Source: Novosphingobium nitrogenifigens DSM 19370
Lineage (GTDB): Bacteria; Pseudomonadota; Alphaproteobacteria; Sphingomonadales; Sphingomonadaceae
NCBI RefSeq assembly: GCF_000192575.1
Contig: NZ_GL876933.1
Span: 248,001-312,000, forward strand
Direction: 5' to 3'
Length of the DNA stretch: 64,000 nucleotides
Shown here: positions 28,003 through 36,103 of the stretch, piece after piece
How the letters are laid out: each line of letters begins with the position of its first letter
Position numbering within the stretch: position 1 is the stretch's first letter
Made by a program: the position numbers and the translations under genes
The notes under the pieces: generated by a model
What the model was told of the DNA's origin: nothing
Database searches by the model: none
The model's input: the letters and a program-made list of their open reading frames with translations, nothing else

Positions 28003-28767
28003 CTGGCACGGCACGGCAGGACGATCGGGCTGCTCGGCGGCAGCTTCAACCCGGCGCATGGTGCGCATCGCCGGATCAGCCGTTTCGCGCTCGACGCGTT
28101 GGGGCTGGACGAAGTGTGGTGGCTGGTTTCGCCGGGCAATGTGCTCAAGCCGGTACAGGGCATGGCGCCCTTGCCGGTGCGTTTTGCCGTCGCGCGCCGC
28201 GTGGCGCAGCGGGCGCCGATCCGGGTCAGTGCGATCGAGGCGGATCTGGGCACGCGCTATACCGTCGATACGCTTGCCCGGTTGCGTCGCCTTTATCCTT
28301 CGTTCCGGTTCGTCTGGCTGATGGGGGCGGACAATCTCGCCCAGTTCCACCGCTGGCGCGACTGGCGGAGAATCGCGCGGCTGATGCCGATTGCGGTCCT
28401 TGCCCGCCCGGGTTATGATGCAAAGGCCGTGGCGAGCCCCGCCATGGCCTGGCTCGGCCGCTGGCGCCGGCGGCACGGGCAGCACGCACCCGGCGCAAGG
28501 TGGAGCGCCCCGGCGCTGTTCCAGTTGCGTTTCGATCCCGATCCTCTATCGGCCACGGCCATCCGCGCCGCCGATCCGGACTGGTATCGTCGCATTCCCG
28601 CCCAGGCTCAACGCGACATGCTGACGCACCATCGGGTGCGGACGGCGGTGTCCGCGTTCGGGCCTGATCCCCGTCGAGAGGATCGTTCCCTGACCGGACG
28701 TCCTGTCGCGTCCCTACGGCCCTTTGCCAACCTGTCGCCAACAACGGAGACAAACGTCACTCCATGA
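28003..28767 (+). CDS. nadD: Nicotinate-nucleotide adenylyltransferase with proposed CTG start
   Basis: A protein of about 254 residues that adenylates nicotinate mononucleotide in NAD synthesis. The nucleotidyltransferase motif GLLGGSFNPAHGAHRRIS is at the very N-terminus, and FRFVWLMGADNLAQFHRWRDW and SATAIRA follow. No ATG, GTG or TTG occurs in frame between the proA stop and this motif. The first later one (TTG 28099) would delete the active-site motif. I propose the CTG at 28003, 7 nt after GAGGG; ATT at 27985 is the other candidate. The 3' end overlaps rsfS by 4 bp (ATGA). Confidence 0.85.
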   Translation: MARHGRTIGLLGGSFNPAHGAHRRISRFALDALGLDEVWWLVSPGNVLKPVQGMAPLPVRFAVARRVAQRAPIRVSAIEADLGTRYTVDTLARLRRLYPSFRFVWLMGADNLAQFHRWRDWRRIARLMPIAVLARPGYDAKAVASPAMAWLGRWRRRHGQHAPGARWSAPALFQLRFDPDPLSATAIRAADPDWYRRIPAQAQRDMLTHHRVRTAVSAFGPDPRREDRSLTGRPVASLRPFANLSPTTETNVTP

Positions 28768-29159
28768 CCTCTGCCCATTCGCTGCCGGCCGAAGCCGGTG
28801 TCACCCCCCAGACGCCCTCGCAGGCTCCCGCCTCGCTGCATGAACTCGTCCTGCAATCGCTCGACGACGATCAGGCGCAGGACGTCGTCTCGATCCCGCT
28901 CGAAGGCAAGAGCACGATTGCCGATTACATGGTGATCGCTTCGGGCCGTTCGACCCGCCAGGTCGCCGCCATGGCGCAGAAGCTGGCCGAACGCATCAAG
29001 CAGGCCGGTTACGGCTCGTCGCGGATCGAAGGTCTGCCCGCTGCCGACTGGGTGCTGATCGATGCCGGGGACATTGTCGTCCATCTCTTCCGTCCGGAAG
29101 TGCGCACGTTCTACAACCTTGAACGGATGTGGGCTTTCGGCGATCAGGGCGCGGCCTGA
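28764..29159 (+). CDS. rsfS: Ribosome silencing factor RsfS
   Basis: A 131-residue protein of the RsfS/Iojap family that binds ribosomal protein L14 and blocks subunit joining under starvation. The core reads DVVSIPLEGKSTIADYMVIASGRSTRQVAAMA, GLPAADWVLIDAGDIVVHLFRPEVRTFYNLERMW. About 30 extra N-terminal residues (Pro/Ala/Ser-rich) precede the domain. It overlaps nadD by ATGA, and rlmH follows, the common nadD-rsfS-rlmH order. Confidence 0.95.
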   Translation: MTSAHSLPAEAGVTPQTPSQAPASLHELVLQSLDDDQAQDVVSIPLEGKSTIADYMVIASGRSTRQVAAMAQKLAERIKQAGYGSSRIEGLPAADWVLIDAGDIVVHLFRPEVRTFYNLERMWAFGDQGAA

Positions 29160-29223
29160 TTTCCTGTGTCCCGCGTCAAATGCGGGATTTAAGGAACGAT
29201 CCGTTTTCGGCTAGGACCCGGGC

Positions 29224-29649
29224 ATGCAACTTCATGTCATCGCCCGGGGCAAGATAGGTCGTACCCCCGAGGCGGAACTCGTCGATCGTTATGCCCGCCG
29301 GATCACCTGGGGCATGAAGATCACCGAATTGCCCGATCGCGGGGGCAATGTGCCGCCGCCCCCGCCCGGGGCAGTGCGGACAGTTGCGCTCGACGAACGC
29401 GGGCGTCAGCTGGGATCGGTCGAATTCGCCCGTATCCTCGAACGCTGGCGCGACGAAGGCGTTCGCGAGACACGTTTCCTGATCGGTGCGGCTGACGGCC
29501 ACGATCAGGGCCTGCGCGATGGCGCTGATCTCCTGATCGCGTTCGGGGCGATGACCTGGCCCCATATGTTGGCCCGCGCCATGCTGGTCGAACAACTCTG
29601 GCGTGCCACCAGCATCGTTGCCGGGCACCCCTATCATCGCGAAGGATAG
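29224..29649 (+). CDS. rlmH: 23S rRNA (pseudouridine1915-N3)-methyltransferase RlmH
   Basis: A 141-residue SPOUT methyltransferase acting on helix 69 of 23S rRNA. Features are MQLHVIARGKIGRTPEAELV, the AdoMet-binding knot TRFLIGAADGHDQGLRDGADLLIAFGAMTWPHMLARAMLVEQLWRA, and the short C-terminal GHPYHREG. It follows rsfS after 64 bp and is followed by envC after 5 bp. Confidence 0.95.
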   Translation: MQLHVIARGKIGRTPEAELVDRYARRITWGMKITELPDRGGNVPPPPPGAVRTVALDERGRQLGSVEFARILERWRDEGVRETRFLIGAADGHDQGLRDGADLLIAFGAMTWPHMLARAMLVEQLWRATSIVAGHPYHREG

Positions 29650-29654
29650 GTCCG

Positions 29655-30890
29655 GTGCCAGCCCTGTCGCTTCGCAGCAAGGCTGCGCTGATGGCTCTGG
29701 CCGCCTTGCCGCCTGCGCTGGGGGCGCTTGCGCTTGCCGCGCTCGCCGACGACGCGCCTTATGCCAGCAGCGGCGAGGCAGGTCAGGCGCTGGGTTCGGC
29801 CGAGCGTTCGCTTGCCGATGCGCGGGCTCGGGCCGAGCGGCTCGATCGCGATGCTGCGTCCGCGTCGCAGGCGCTTGATCGCACGGCGCGCGAGGCGGCG
29901 GCCGTTGCCGCGCGCATTCAACAGGCCGAAGCCGAAATCGGTCTGGCCCATGCCCGCATTGCCGTGATCGACCGGCAGCGCACGATCCTGCGGCAGCGGA
30001 TCGCGCGGCGCGAACAGCCGCTCGTCCGCCTGACGGCTGCCTTGCAGATGATGGCACGTCGCCCGCTGGTCTTCAGTCTCCTGCGCGCAGACAGCCTGCG
30101 TGAAACCGTCTGGTTGCGTGCGACGCTCGAAACCATGTTGCCCGAAGTCGCCCGCCGCACTGCCGCCTTGCGCGCCGAACTGATTCGCGGGCGGCAGTTG
30201 CAGCAAGAGGCACGGACGCTCGCCGCAGGGCTCGGGCAGAGCCGCCAGACGCTGGCCGCGCGGCAAAGGGATCTGGTCATGATCGAGAGCCGCCAGCGCG
30301 TTGCGTCGCGCGCGGCGTCGGGCAATGCCAGCCGCGAAGCCGACCGCGTGCTCGCTTTGTCGGAAGAGGCACGCGATCTGGGCGCGCTCGTCACGCGCCT
30401 GCATCAGGACGATGAGCTGGCCATGCGCCTTGCCGCCTTGCCCGGACCGGTGGCGCGTCCGGCTGGCGGGGCCGGGGTAACGGGCAACTTTGTCCTGCTC
30501 GATCGTCCGGCACCTGCCGTGGTCGCGCATTTTTCCGGAATCCTGCCGGTCACCGGACGGCTGGTCAGCGGATATGGCGAAATGACCCCGACCGGCCCGC
30601 GCCAGGCGATCGTCTTCGCTCCGGCAGGCGGGGCACAGGCGGTGGCGCCCGCCGATGGCCGGATTGCCTTTGCCGGGCCCTATCGCGGGTACGGGCGGAT
30701 CGTCATCATCGAACATGACGGCGGCTGGTCGTCGCTGGTGACCGGGCTCGGGCGGCTCGACGCGGCGGTGGGCGACCGGGTGGTGCAGGGCGCGCCGATC
30801 GGGGCGGCCGAACCGGGACGCCCGCAAGTCACGATCGAACTGCGCAAGGACGGGGTGCCGGTAAACCCGATGGAATTCCTGCATCCGTGA
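29655..30890 (+). CDS. EnvC-like murein hydrolase activator (degenerate M23 domain)
   Basis: A 411-residue exported coiled-coil protein. A hydrophobic N-terminal signal segment (ALMALAALPPALGALALAAL) is followed by two long coiled-coil stretches (AERSLADARARAERLDRDAA, and the 150-260 region) and a C-terminal LytM-like domain. That domain lacks the zinc ligands: the usual H-x3-D is absent and the HxH position reads GRPQVTIEL, as expected for EnvC, which activates amidases instead of cutting peptidoglycan. The start is the GTG at 29655 with AAGGATAGG just upstream. ctpA follows. Confidence 0.87.
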   Translation: MPALSLRSKAALMALAALPPALGALALAALADDAPYASSGEAGQALGSAERSLADARARAERLDRDAASASQALDRTAREAAAVAARIQQAEAEIGLAHARIAVIDRQRTILRQRIARREQPLVRLTAALQMMARRPLVFSLLRADSLRETVWLRATLETMLPEVARRTAALRAELIRGRQLQQEARTLAAGLGQSRQTLAARQRDLVMIESRQRVASRAASGNASREADRVLALSEEARDLGALVTRLHQDDELAMRLAALPGPVARPAGGAGVTGNFVLLDRPAPAVVAHFSGILPVTGRLVSGYGEMTPTGPRQAIVFAPAGGAQAVAPADGRIAFAGPYRGYGRIVIIEHDGGWSSLVTGLGRLDAAVGDRVVQGAPIGAAEPGRPQVTIELRKDGVPVNPMEFLHP

Positions 30891-30977
30891 GTTTCGCGTA
30901 TCTGCCGCATCTGGCAATCGGCGCGCAGGGGCATTAGAAGCCACGGTTCAAGCGTTTGTATTCCGCGAAAGGCCCTC

Positions 30978-32309
30978 ATGGCGAAACGCCCGTCCACCTT
31001 GCTGCGTGTCACTGCCCTCGCGACAGCGGTTGCCCTTGTTCCGGTGGCGACGGCGGGGCTTGCCGCAGTCGATGCGCGGACTGGTCCGCAGTTTTCGCGG
31101 CTGATCGAAGTCTATGACAAGATCAAGGAAGCCTACGTCGATCCGGTCGACGACGACAAGCTGGTCAAGGGCGCGATCAACGGGATGCTGGCGTCGCTCG
31201 ACCCGCACAGCAGCTATCTCGACGCGCGCGACATGGTCAATCTCAAGACCCAGACCGAAGGCTCGTACGGTGGTCTCGGGCTCAGCGTCACGATGGACGA
31301 CGGCGCGGTCAAGGTCATTGCCCCGACCAAGGGCAGCCCGGCCGATCTCGCCGGGGTCAAGGCGGGCGACTATATCACCCATCTCAACGGCAAGCTGATC
31401 TATGGCGGTACGCTCGACGATGCGGTGGACCAGATGCGCGGGCCTCCGGGCACGAAAATCAGCCTGACGCTCTATCGCCCCGGCCGCGACGATCCCGTCG
31501 ACGTGACCATCACGCGCCAGGTGATCGAATTGAAATCGGTCGAATCCAAAGTGATCGACAAGGTCGGCGTGATCTCGGTCTCGAGCTTCAGCGCCAATGT
31601 CGCGGTCAATGTCAACGACGCCTGGACCAAGATCCGGGCCGAGACGGGCGGGCACCCCAATGGCCTCATCCTCGACTTGCGCGGCAATCCGGGCGGTCTG
31701 CTGGACGAGGCGGTGGCGCTGTCCGACCTGTTCCTCGAAAAGGGCACGATCGTGTCGCAGCGCGGTCGTTATGCCCGCGATACCGAAGTCTATACCGCGA
31801 CCCCGGGCGACATCGCGCGCGGGCTGCCGATCATCGTGCTGGTCGACGAAGGATCCGCGTCAGCGTCGGAAATCGTCGCCGGTGCGCTCCATGACCAGCA
31901 CCGCGCGCTGATCATGGGCCAGCGTACCTTCGGCAAGGGCAGCGTGCAGACGGTCATCCCGCTCAGCCGCGATTCCGAGCTCAAGCTGACCACGGCGCGT
32001 TATTACACGCCGTCGGGCCGGTCGGTGCAGGAAGGCGGGATTTCGCCCGACATCGTCGTGCCGCAGATTTCCGATCCGGACCTGCGCAAGCGGGCCGAGC
32101 GGGCCTATCGCGAAAGCGACTTGCGCGGCCATCTCGTCAACGAGATCAAGGATGACAAGGAACTGGAAAAGGACACGGCACAGGATCCCCGGTTCAAGAT
32201 GTCGGCCGACGAGTTGAAGGCCAAGGGCATCACCGACTTCCAGCAGTGGTACGCCTTGCAGACGATCGGACACACCACGAGTGCCTCGATCGCATCCCGT
32301 CGTCATTGA
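30978..32309 (+). CDS. ctpA: Carboxy-terminal processing protease (S41 peptidase)
   Basis: A 443-residue periplasmic protease with signal peptide (LLRVTALATAVALVPVATAG), an N-terminal helical part, a PDZ domain (GLGLSVTMDDGAVKVIAPTKGSPADLAGVKAGDYI) and the S41 catalytic core with the Ser in VDEGSASASEIVAGAL and Lys in GQRTFGKGSVQTVIP. Proteases of this type trim periplasmic proteins including peptidoglycan hydrolases, and they are often found next to envC, as here. The C-terminal 80 residues are a charged family extension. Confidence 0.93.
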   Translation: MAKRPSTLLRVTALATAVALVPVATAGLAAVDARTGPQFSRLIEVYDKIKEAYVDPVDDDKLVKGAINGMLASLDPHSSYLDARDMVNLKTQTEGSYGGLGLSVTMDDGAVKVIAPTKGSPADLAGVKAGDYITHLNGKLIYGGTLDDAVDQMRGPPGTKISLTLYRPGRDDPVDVTITRQVIELKSVESKVIDKVGVISVSSFSANVAVNVNDAWTKIRAETGGHPNGLILDLRGNPGGLLDEAVALSDLFLEKGTIVSQRGRYARDTEVYTATPGDIARGLPIIVLVDEGSASASEIVAGALHDQHRALIMGQRTFGKGSVQTVIPLSRDSELKLTTARYYTPSGRSVQEGGISPDIVVPQISDPDLRKRAERAYRESDLRGHLVNEIKDDKELEKDTAQDPRFKMSADELKAKGITDFQQWYALQTIGHTTSASIASRRH

Positions 32310-32334
32310 TGCTGCCCATCGGAACGCGAACCAG

Positions 32335-32832
32335 ATGACCCGACCCGCTTCCCTTTCCTCGACGCTGGGCCTTGCCCGGCTGCTTGGCCTGCTCATTCCG
32401 GCAGGGGCCATGGCGACGGCACTTGTCGCCCAGTACGGTTTCGATCTGGCGCCTTGTGAAATGTGCTGGTGGCAGCGCTATGCCCATATCGCTGCGCTGG
32501 TTCCCGCGCTTGCCGCTTTTGCAGTGCGCGATCCTCGCGCGGTTCGCTCGCTGGTCCTGCTGGCGGCGGCCTGCGTCGCGATCAGCGGGCTGATCGGGGG
32601 CTATCACGCGGGGGTCGAATACCATTGGTGGCAGGGCATCACGACCTGTTCGTCGATCAAGCTGTCGGGTGATCCGCTCGACGCCATTCTCAATGCGCCG
32701 GTGATCCGTTGTGACGTGCCTGCATGGACGCTGTTCGGGATCAGCATGGCGGGATACAACTTCCTGGGATCGTTGACGGCGGCTCTGGTGATCGCCGTTC
32801 TGGCAGCAAAAGGTGGAAAGGCCGGGAAATGA
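32335..32832 (+). CDS. Disulfide bond formation protein B family
   Basis: A 165-residue, four-helix inner-membrane protein of the DsbB type, which reoxidises DsbA using ubiquinone. The first active-site pair is APCEMCWWQRYAH (C-x2-C), and a second pair is TTCSSIKLSG and VIRCDVPAW. The ATG at 32335 is 25 nt after the ctpA stop; an upstream GTG at 32281 would overlap ctpA. It overlaps coq7 by 4 bp (ATGA). Confidence 0.9.
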   Translation: MTRPASLSSTLGLARLLGLLIPAGAMATALVAQYGFDLAPCEMCWWQRYAHIAALVPALAAFAVRDPRAVRSLVLLAAACVAISGLIGGYHAGVEYHWWQGITTCSSIKLSGDPLDAILNAPVIRCDVPAWTLFGISMAGYNFLGSLTAALVIAVLAAKGGKAGK

Positions 32833-33350
32833 CCACTGACTCCAAGCAATTCGAACGGATGATCCGCGTCGATCAGGCGGGAGAATACGGGGCCACCCGG
32901 ATCTATGCCGGGCAACTGGCGGTCATGGGCGACCGGGCTCCGCATTCGTCGGAAGTCCTGCACATGGCGCAGCAGGAAGAAGATCACCGGACCCGTTTCG
33001 ATGCGCTGATGGCCCGTCGCGGCGTGCGTCCGACGGCCTTGCAGCCCTTGTGGTCGGTCGCAGGCTTCGCACTGGGCGCGGCGACGGCACTGATCGGACC
33101 CGAAGCGGCCATGGCCTGCACCGCCGCGATCGAGACCGAGATCGACCGGCACTATACCGAACAGCTCGAGGAACTGGGCGAGCGCGATCCCGAACTGGGC
33201 GAAATGATCCGCGAATTCCGCGATGACGAACGCGATCATCGCGACGCGGCGATGGCGGCGGGCGCGGAAAAGGCCCCGGCCTATCCGGTGCTGTTCCACG
33301 CCGTCCGCCTTGGTTGCCGCGCCGCGATTGCCCTTTCGACGCGGATCTGA
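32829..33350 (+). CDS. coq7: Demethoxyubiquinone hydroxylase family protein (Coq7-like)
   Basis: A 173-residue di-iron monooxygenase of the COQ7/UbiF-replacing family that hydroxylates demethoxyubiquinone in ubiquinone synthesis. The metal-ligand sites are visible in RVDQAGEYGATRIYAG, QQEEDHRTRFDAL, AAIETEIDRHYTEQL and FRDDERDHRDAAM. Sphingomonads use ubiquinone-10, so the role fits. Translational overlap with the DsbB gene (ATGA) suggests one operon. Confidence 0.93.
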   Translation: MTTDSKQFERMIRVDQAGEYGATRIYAGQLAVMGDRAPHSSEVLHMAQQEEDHRTRFDALMARRGVRPTALQPLWSVAGFALGAATALIGPEAAMACTAAIETEIDRHYTEQLEELGERDPELGEMIREFRDDERDHRDAAMAAGAEKAPAYPVLFHAVRLGCRAAIALSTRI

Positions 33351-33473
33351 ACGCCCGGCCTTTCGATTATCGAATCGGTCAAATAATTGACTCCGGCCAA
33401 GGATCGGGGTTCCACTACCGTTCAGGGGATGAAGGCCCTATAGGGGCAGCGATCCCAGCTGGAGAATGCCGTG

Positions 33474-34070
33474 ATGAAGCGCCTGATGATCCCTGCTGTC
33501 GTCCTGACTGCCATGTTCGGGGCTGCCATGGGCAATCCGGCATTTGCCGCCGAACCCCAGCACACCACGACGGTGCAGGGTGAGGAAAAGGTCAACCAGC
33601 TGATCGTGTTCGGGAACGACCCGTGCCCGGCCTCGACCGATGCCCAGATCACCGTTTGCGCGCGCAAGGATGAAGGCGAACGCTATCGCATCCCCGTGCC
33701 GCTGCGCGACAACCCCAATTCGCCCCGCAACGAAGCTTGGACCGAAAAGGTCAAGGCTTATGAAACCGTGGGTGCGTTCGGCACCAATTCGTGCTCGCCT
33801 GCGGGGGGAACCGGGGCGACCGGCTGTCTTTCGCGCCTGATCCATGACGCCTATGCCGAGCGCAAGCAGTCGAGCGACGTGCAGTTTGGCAAGCTCATTC
33901 AGGCAGAGCGGGAAAAGCGTCTGCAAAGTGTCGATGCGGACGCGGCGGCCGAGCAGGCTCGCGTGGAAACGCTCGAAAAGGAATATGACGCCAAGCTGGC
34001 GAAGGAACGCGCCGAAGGTGAGGCTCCTGCTCCCGAGCCGACCGCAACGCCCCAGACGGGACACCAGTAA
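33474..34070 (+). CDS. Conserved-looking secreted protein of unknown function
   Basis: A 198-residue protein with a clean signal peptide (MKRLMIPAVVLTAMFGAAMGNPAFA, cut likely after AFA). The mature part has four cysteines (NDPCPAS, TVCARK, NSCSPAG, TGCLSRL), which could form two disulfides, and a charged C-terminal helix (AEQARVETLEKEYDAKLAKE) ending in a Pro/Ala tail. GGAG lies 9 nt before ATG 33474 (a GTG at 33471 is also possible). I do not recognise the family. A short direct repeat straddles its stop codon. Confidence 0.7.
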   Translation: MKRLMIPAVVLTAMFGAAMGNPAFAAEPQHTTTVQGEEKVNQLIVFGNDPCPASTDAQITVCARKDEGERYRIPVPLRDNPNSPRNEAWTEKVKAYETVGAFGTNSCSPAGGTGATGCLSRLIHDAYAERKQSSDVQFGKLIQAEREKRLQSVDADAAAEQARVETLEKEYDAKLAKERAEGEAPAPEPTATPQTGHQ

Positions 34071-34099
34071 GAAGGCGGGTCACCAGTAAGAGGCTTGAG

Positions 34100-34153
34100 C
34101 CCGCCATCTGTGCTGGCGGGAAAGTAACCGGCCCCGCCCGTCACCGGACGGGC
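34100..34153. terminator. Two hairpins between convergent genes (secreted protein and fabI)
   Basis: CCCGCC-N9-GGCGGG (34100-34120) suits the plus-strand gene, and GCCCGT-N6-ACGGGC (34136-34153) suits fabI. Neither has a strong T-run. Confidence 0.5.
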
Positions 34154-34175
34154 AGGGGCAAGGTCATACAGGAAA

Positions 34176-34979
34176 TCAGCCGAGCGAGATGTCCGGCGCA
34201 TCTTCCTGCTTCATGCCGACAAGGTGATAGCCTGCGTCGACGTGGTGCACTTCGCCGGTCACGCCCGCCGAAAGATCCGACAGCATGTAGAGTCCGGCCC
34301 CGCCGACGTCGTCGATGGTGACATTGCGGCGCAGCGGCGAATTCAACTCGTTCCACTTGAGGATGTAGCGGAAGTCGCCGATCCCGCTGGCGGCCAGTGT
34401 CTTGATCGGACCGGCCGAAATCGCGTTGACGCGGATGCCTGCCGGACCGCAGTCGTTGGCCAGATAGCGCACGCTGGTTTCGAGCGCAGCCTTGGCGACG
34501 CCCATGACGTTGTAATGGGGCACGACCTTTTCGGCGCCGTAATAGCTCAGCGTCAGGATCGACCCGCCCTGCGGCATCATCGGCAGCGCGCGCTTCGTCA
34601 CGGCGACGAGGCTGAAGACCGAGATGTTCATGGTCAGCAGGAAGTTGTCGAGCGTGGTATCGTAATAGCGCCCGCGCAGCTGGTTCTTGTCCGAAAAACC
34701 GATGGCATGGACAATGAAATCGATCGTCGGCCAGCGGTCGGCGAGCTTTGCGAAAGCGGCATCGAGTGCGTCCATGTCAGAGACGTCGCAATCGATCAGG
34801 AAATCGCTGCCCAGGCTCGCGGCCAGCGGGCGGACCCGCTTTTCCAGTGCTTCGCCCTGATAGGAAAAGGCCAGCTCCGCACCCTGTTCGTGCAGCTGCT
34901 TGGCGATTCCCCACGCTAGCGACTTGTCATTGGCGAGGCCCATGATCAGGCCGCGCTTTCCCTTCATCAATCCGGTCAT
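34176..34979 (-). CDS. fabI: Enoyl-[acyl-carrier-protein] reductase (NADH)
   Basis: A 267-residue FabI, the last reduction step of fatty-acid elongation. It has the SDR start GLMKGKRGLIMGLANDKSLAWGIAKQL, VHAIGFSDKNQLRGRY, the catalytic Tyr-x6-Tyr/Lys region LSYYGAEKVVPHYNVMGVAKAALE, and a C-terminal VDAGYHLVGM. The ATG overlaps the stop of the YihY-type gene by 4 bp, so dnaJ-like, yihY-like and fabI form one operon. Confidence 0.96.
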   Translation of the reverse strand: MTGLMKGKRGLIMGLANDKSLAWGIAKQLHEQGAELAFSYQGEALEKRVRPLAASLGSDFLIDCDVSDMDALDAAFAKLADRWPTIDFIVHAIGFSDKNQLRGRYYDTTLDNFLLTMNISVFSLVAVTKRALPMMPQGGSILTLSYYGAEKVVPHYNVMGVAKAALETSVRYLANDCGPAGIRVNAISAGPIKTLAASGIGDFRYILKWNELNSPLRRNVTIDDVGGAGLYMLSDLSAGVTGEVHHVDAGYHLVGMKQEDAPDISLG

Positions 34980-36100
34980 GCGCCCTCATGTTCGACAGTA
35001 GCATTCGTTTCCCGTTCGCGAAGCTGCGCTTTCAAGGCGGCTTCGCGATCGTCGGCCTGTCCCAGCATGTCGCGTTCTTCCGGTGTTTCGGCGAGCGCGG
35101 CGTTGAGTTCGGCACCTACGACCATCCCTAAGCCCACCAGCCAGAAAAAGAAAAGCGCGATCATCACGCCGGCCAGGCTGCCGTAGGTCAGATCGTAGGT
35201 GAAAAGATAGCGCAGCAGCTTGGGCAAGGCGATCGTGATGGCCTGCCACCAGCATGTAACGAAGAGGACGCCCGGCCATTTGGGGTATCGGCGGCCGCGA
35301 TAGGGTTCGGGCGTCAGTGTGACAAATATGATCCACAGCGCCGCAAAAAGCAGGGGCGTGGGCAGGAACCGGGACAGCGCGAGGCCCGCGATCCATCCGT
35401 CGAGCTCCGGCGCAAGGGCAAAGAGGGCTTCCTGCGCCCCGGCGATGGCGACTTGCGCGGTGATCGCCAGCAGGATCAGCACGACCGAGGCGAGAATGAG
35501 GCCGGTCGATCCCAGCCGTCGTTCCCAGAATGCCCGCGTCATTCGCGTGCCGTAGGCGCGGCGCAGAACGTCGCGGATCGTTTCGACCAGGCTGCCCACG
35601 GTCCACAGCCCGACCGCGCCCCCGATCCACAGCAGCGATCCGGTCCGCGCCTCGAGCACGCCGCGCGCGACCGGGCCGAGAACGCCTGCGACGACCGGCG
35701 GCAAGGCGGCAAGAACAGTGCTGAGCGCGGCTTCGCGTTCGCTGGCTTTCCCCAGAAGCGAGAACAGCGCCGCGCCGGTGATGCAGAAGGGGAACAGCGA
35801 AATCAGCACCATGTAGGCGAAATTGCCCGCATGGATGGTGCCGTCGTTGATGACCCCGGCCCAGACCCGGCGAATCACTTTGATCGTGCGGGGTGTGGCG
35901 GCAAGCCGCTGGACTTGCGCGTCGAAAAAGCCCGAACTGAGATGCAGGGCGCGCTTGCGCCGCGCCTCGGGCGAAAGGCTGGGCACGATTGCTTCGGGAA
36001 CGAGCGGCGCAGGCGCAAGGCCGTCAGGCGGAATGTCTCCGCAGGGATCTGTATCGGGCGCACCTGATGGCCCGGTGGCGGGGTCGTCACCGGGCCTCAT
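34976..36100 (-). CDS. YihY/BrkB family inner-membrane protein
   Basis: A 374-residue membrane protein with about six hydrophobic helices. Typical family parts are INDGTIHAGNFAYMVLISLFPFCITGAALFSLLG and TYGSLAGVMIALFFFWLVGLGMVVGAELNAAL. It has an unusually long Pro-rich cytoplasmic N-terminus (about 45 residues) and a charged tail. The family (once called RNase BN/BrkB) has no settled function. It starts 3 bp after the DnaJ-like gene and overlaps fabI. Confidence 0.88.
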   Translation of the reverse strand: MRPGDDPATGPSGAPDTDPCGDIPPDGLAPAPLVPEAIVPSLSPEARRKRALHLSSGFFDAQVQRLAATPRTIKVIRRVWAGVINDGTIHAGNFAYMVLISLFPFCITGAALFSLLGKASEREAALSTVLAALPPVVAGVLGPVARGVLEARTGSLLWIGGAVGLWTVGSLVETIRDVLRRAYGTRMTRAFWERRLGSTGLILASVVLILLAITAQVAIAGAQEALFALAPELDGWIAGLALSRFLPTPLLFAALWIIFVTLTPEPYRGRRYPKWPGVLFVTCWWQAITIALPKLLRYLFTYDLTYGSLAGVMIALFFFWLVGLGMVVGAELNAALAETPEERDMLGQADDREAALKAQLRERETNATVEHEGA

Positions 36101-36103
36101 GGT

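Noticed and set aside
28099..28767. NadD starting at TTG 28099
   Set aside because: This would remove the GSFNPAHG nucleotide-binding motif that is plainly encoded upstream in the same frame.
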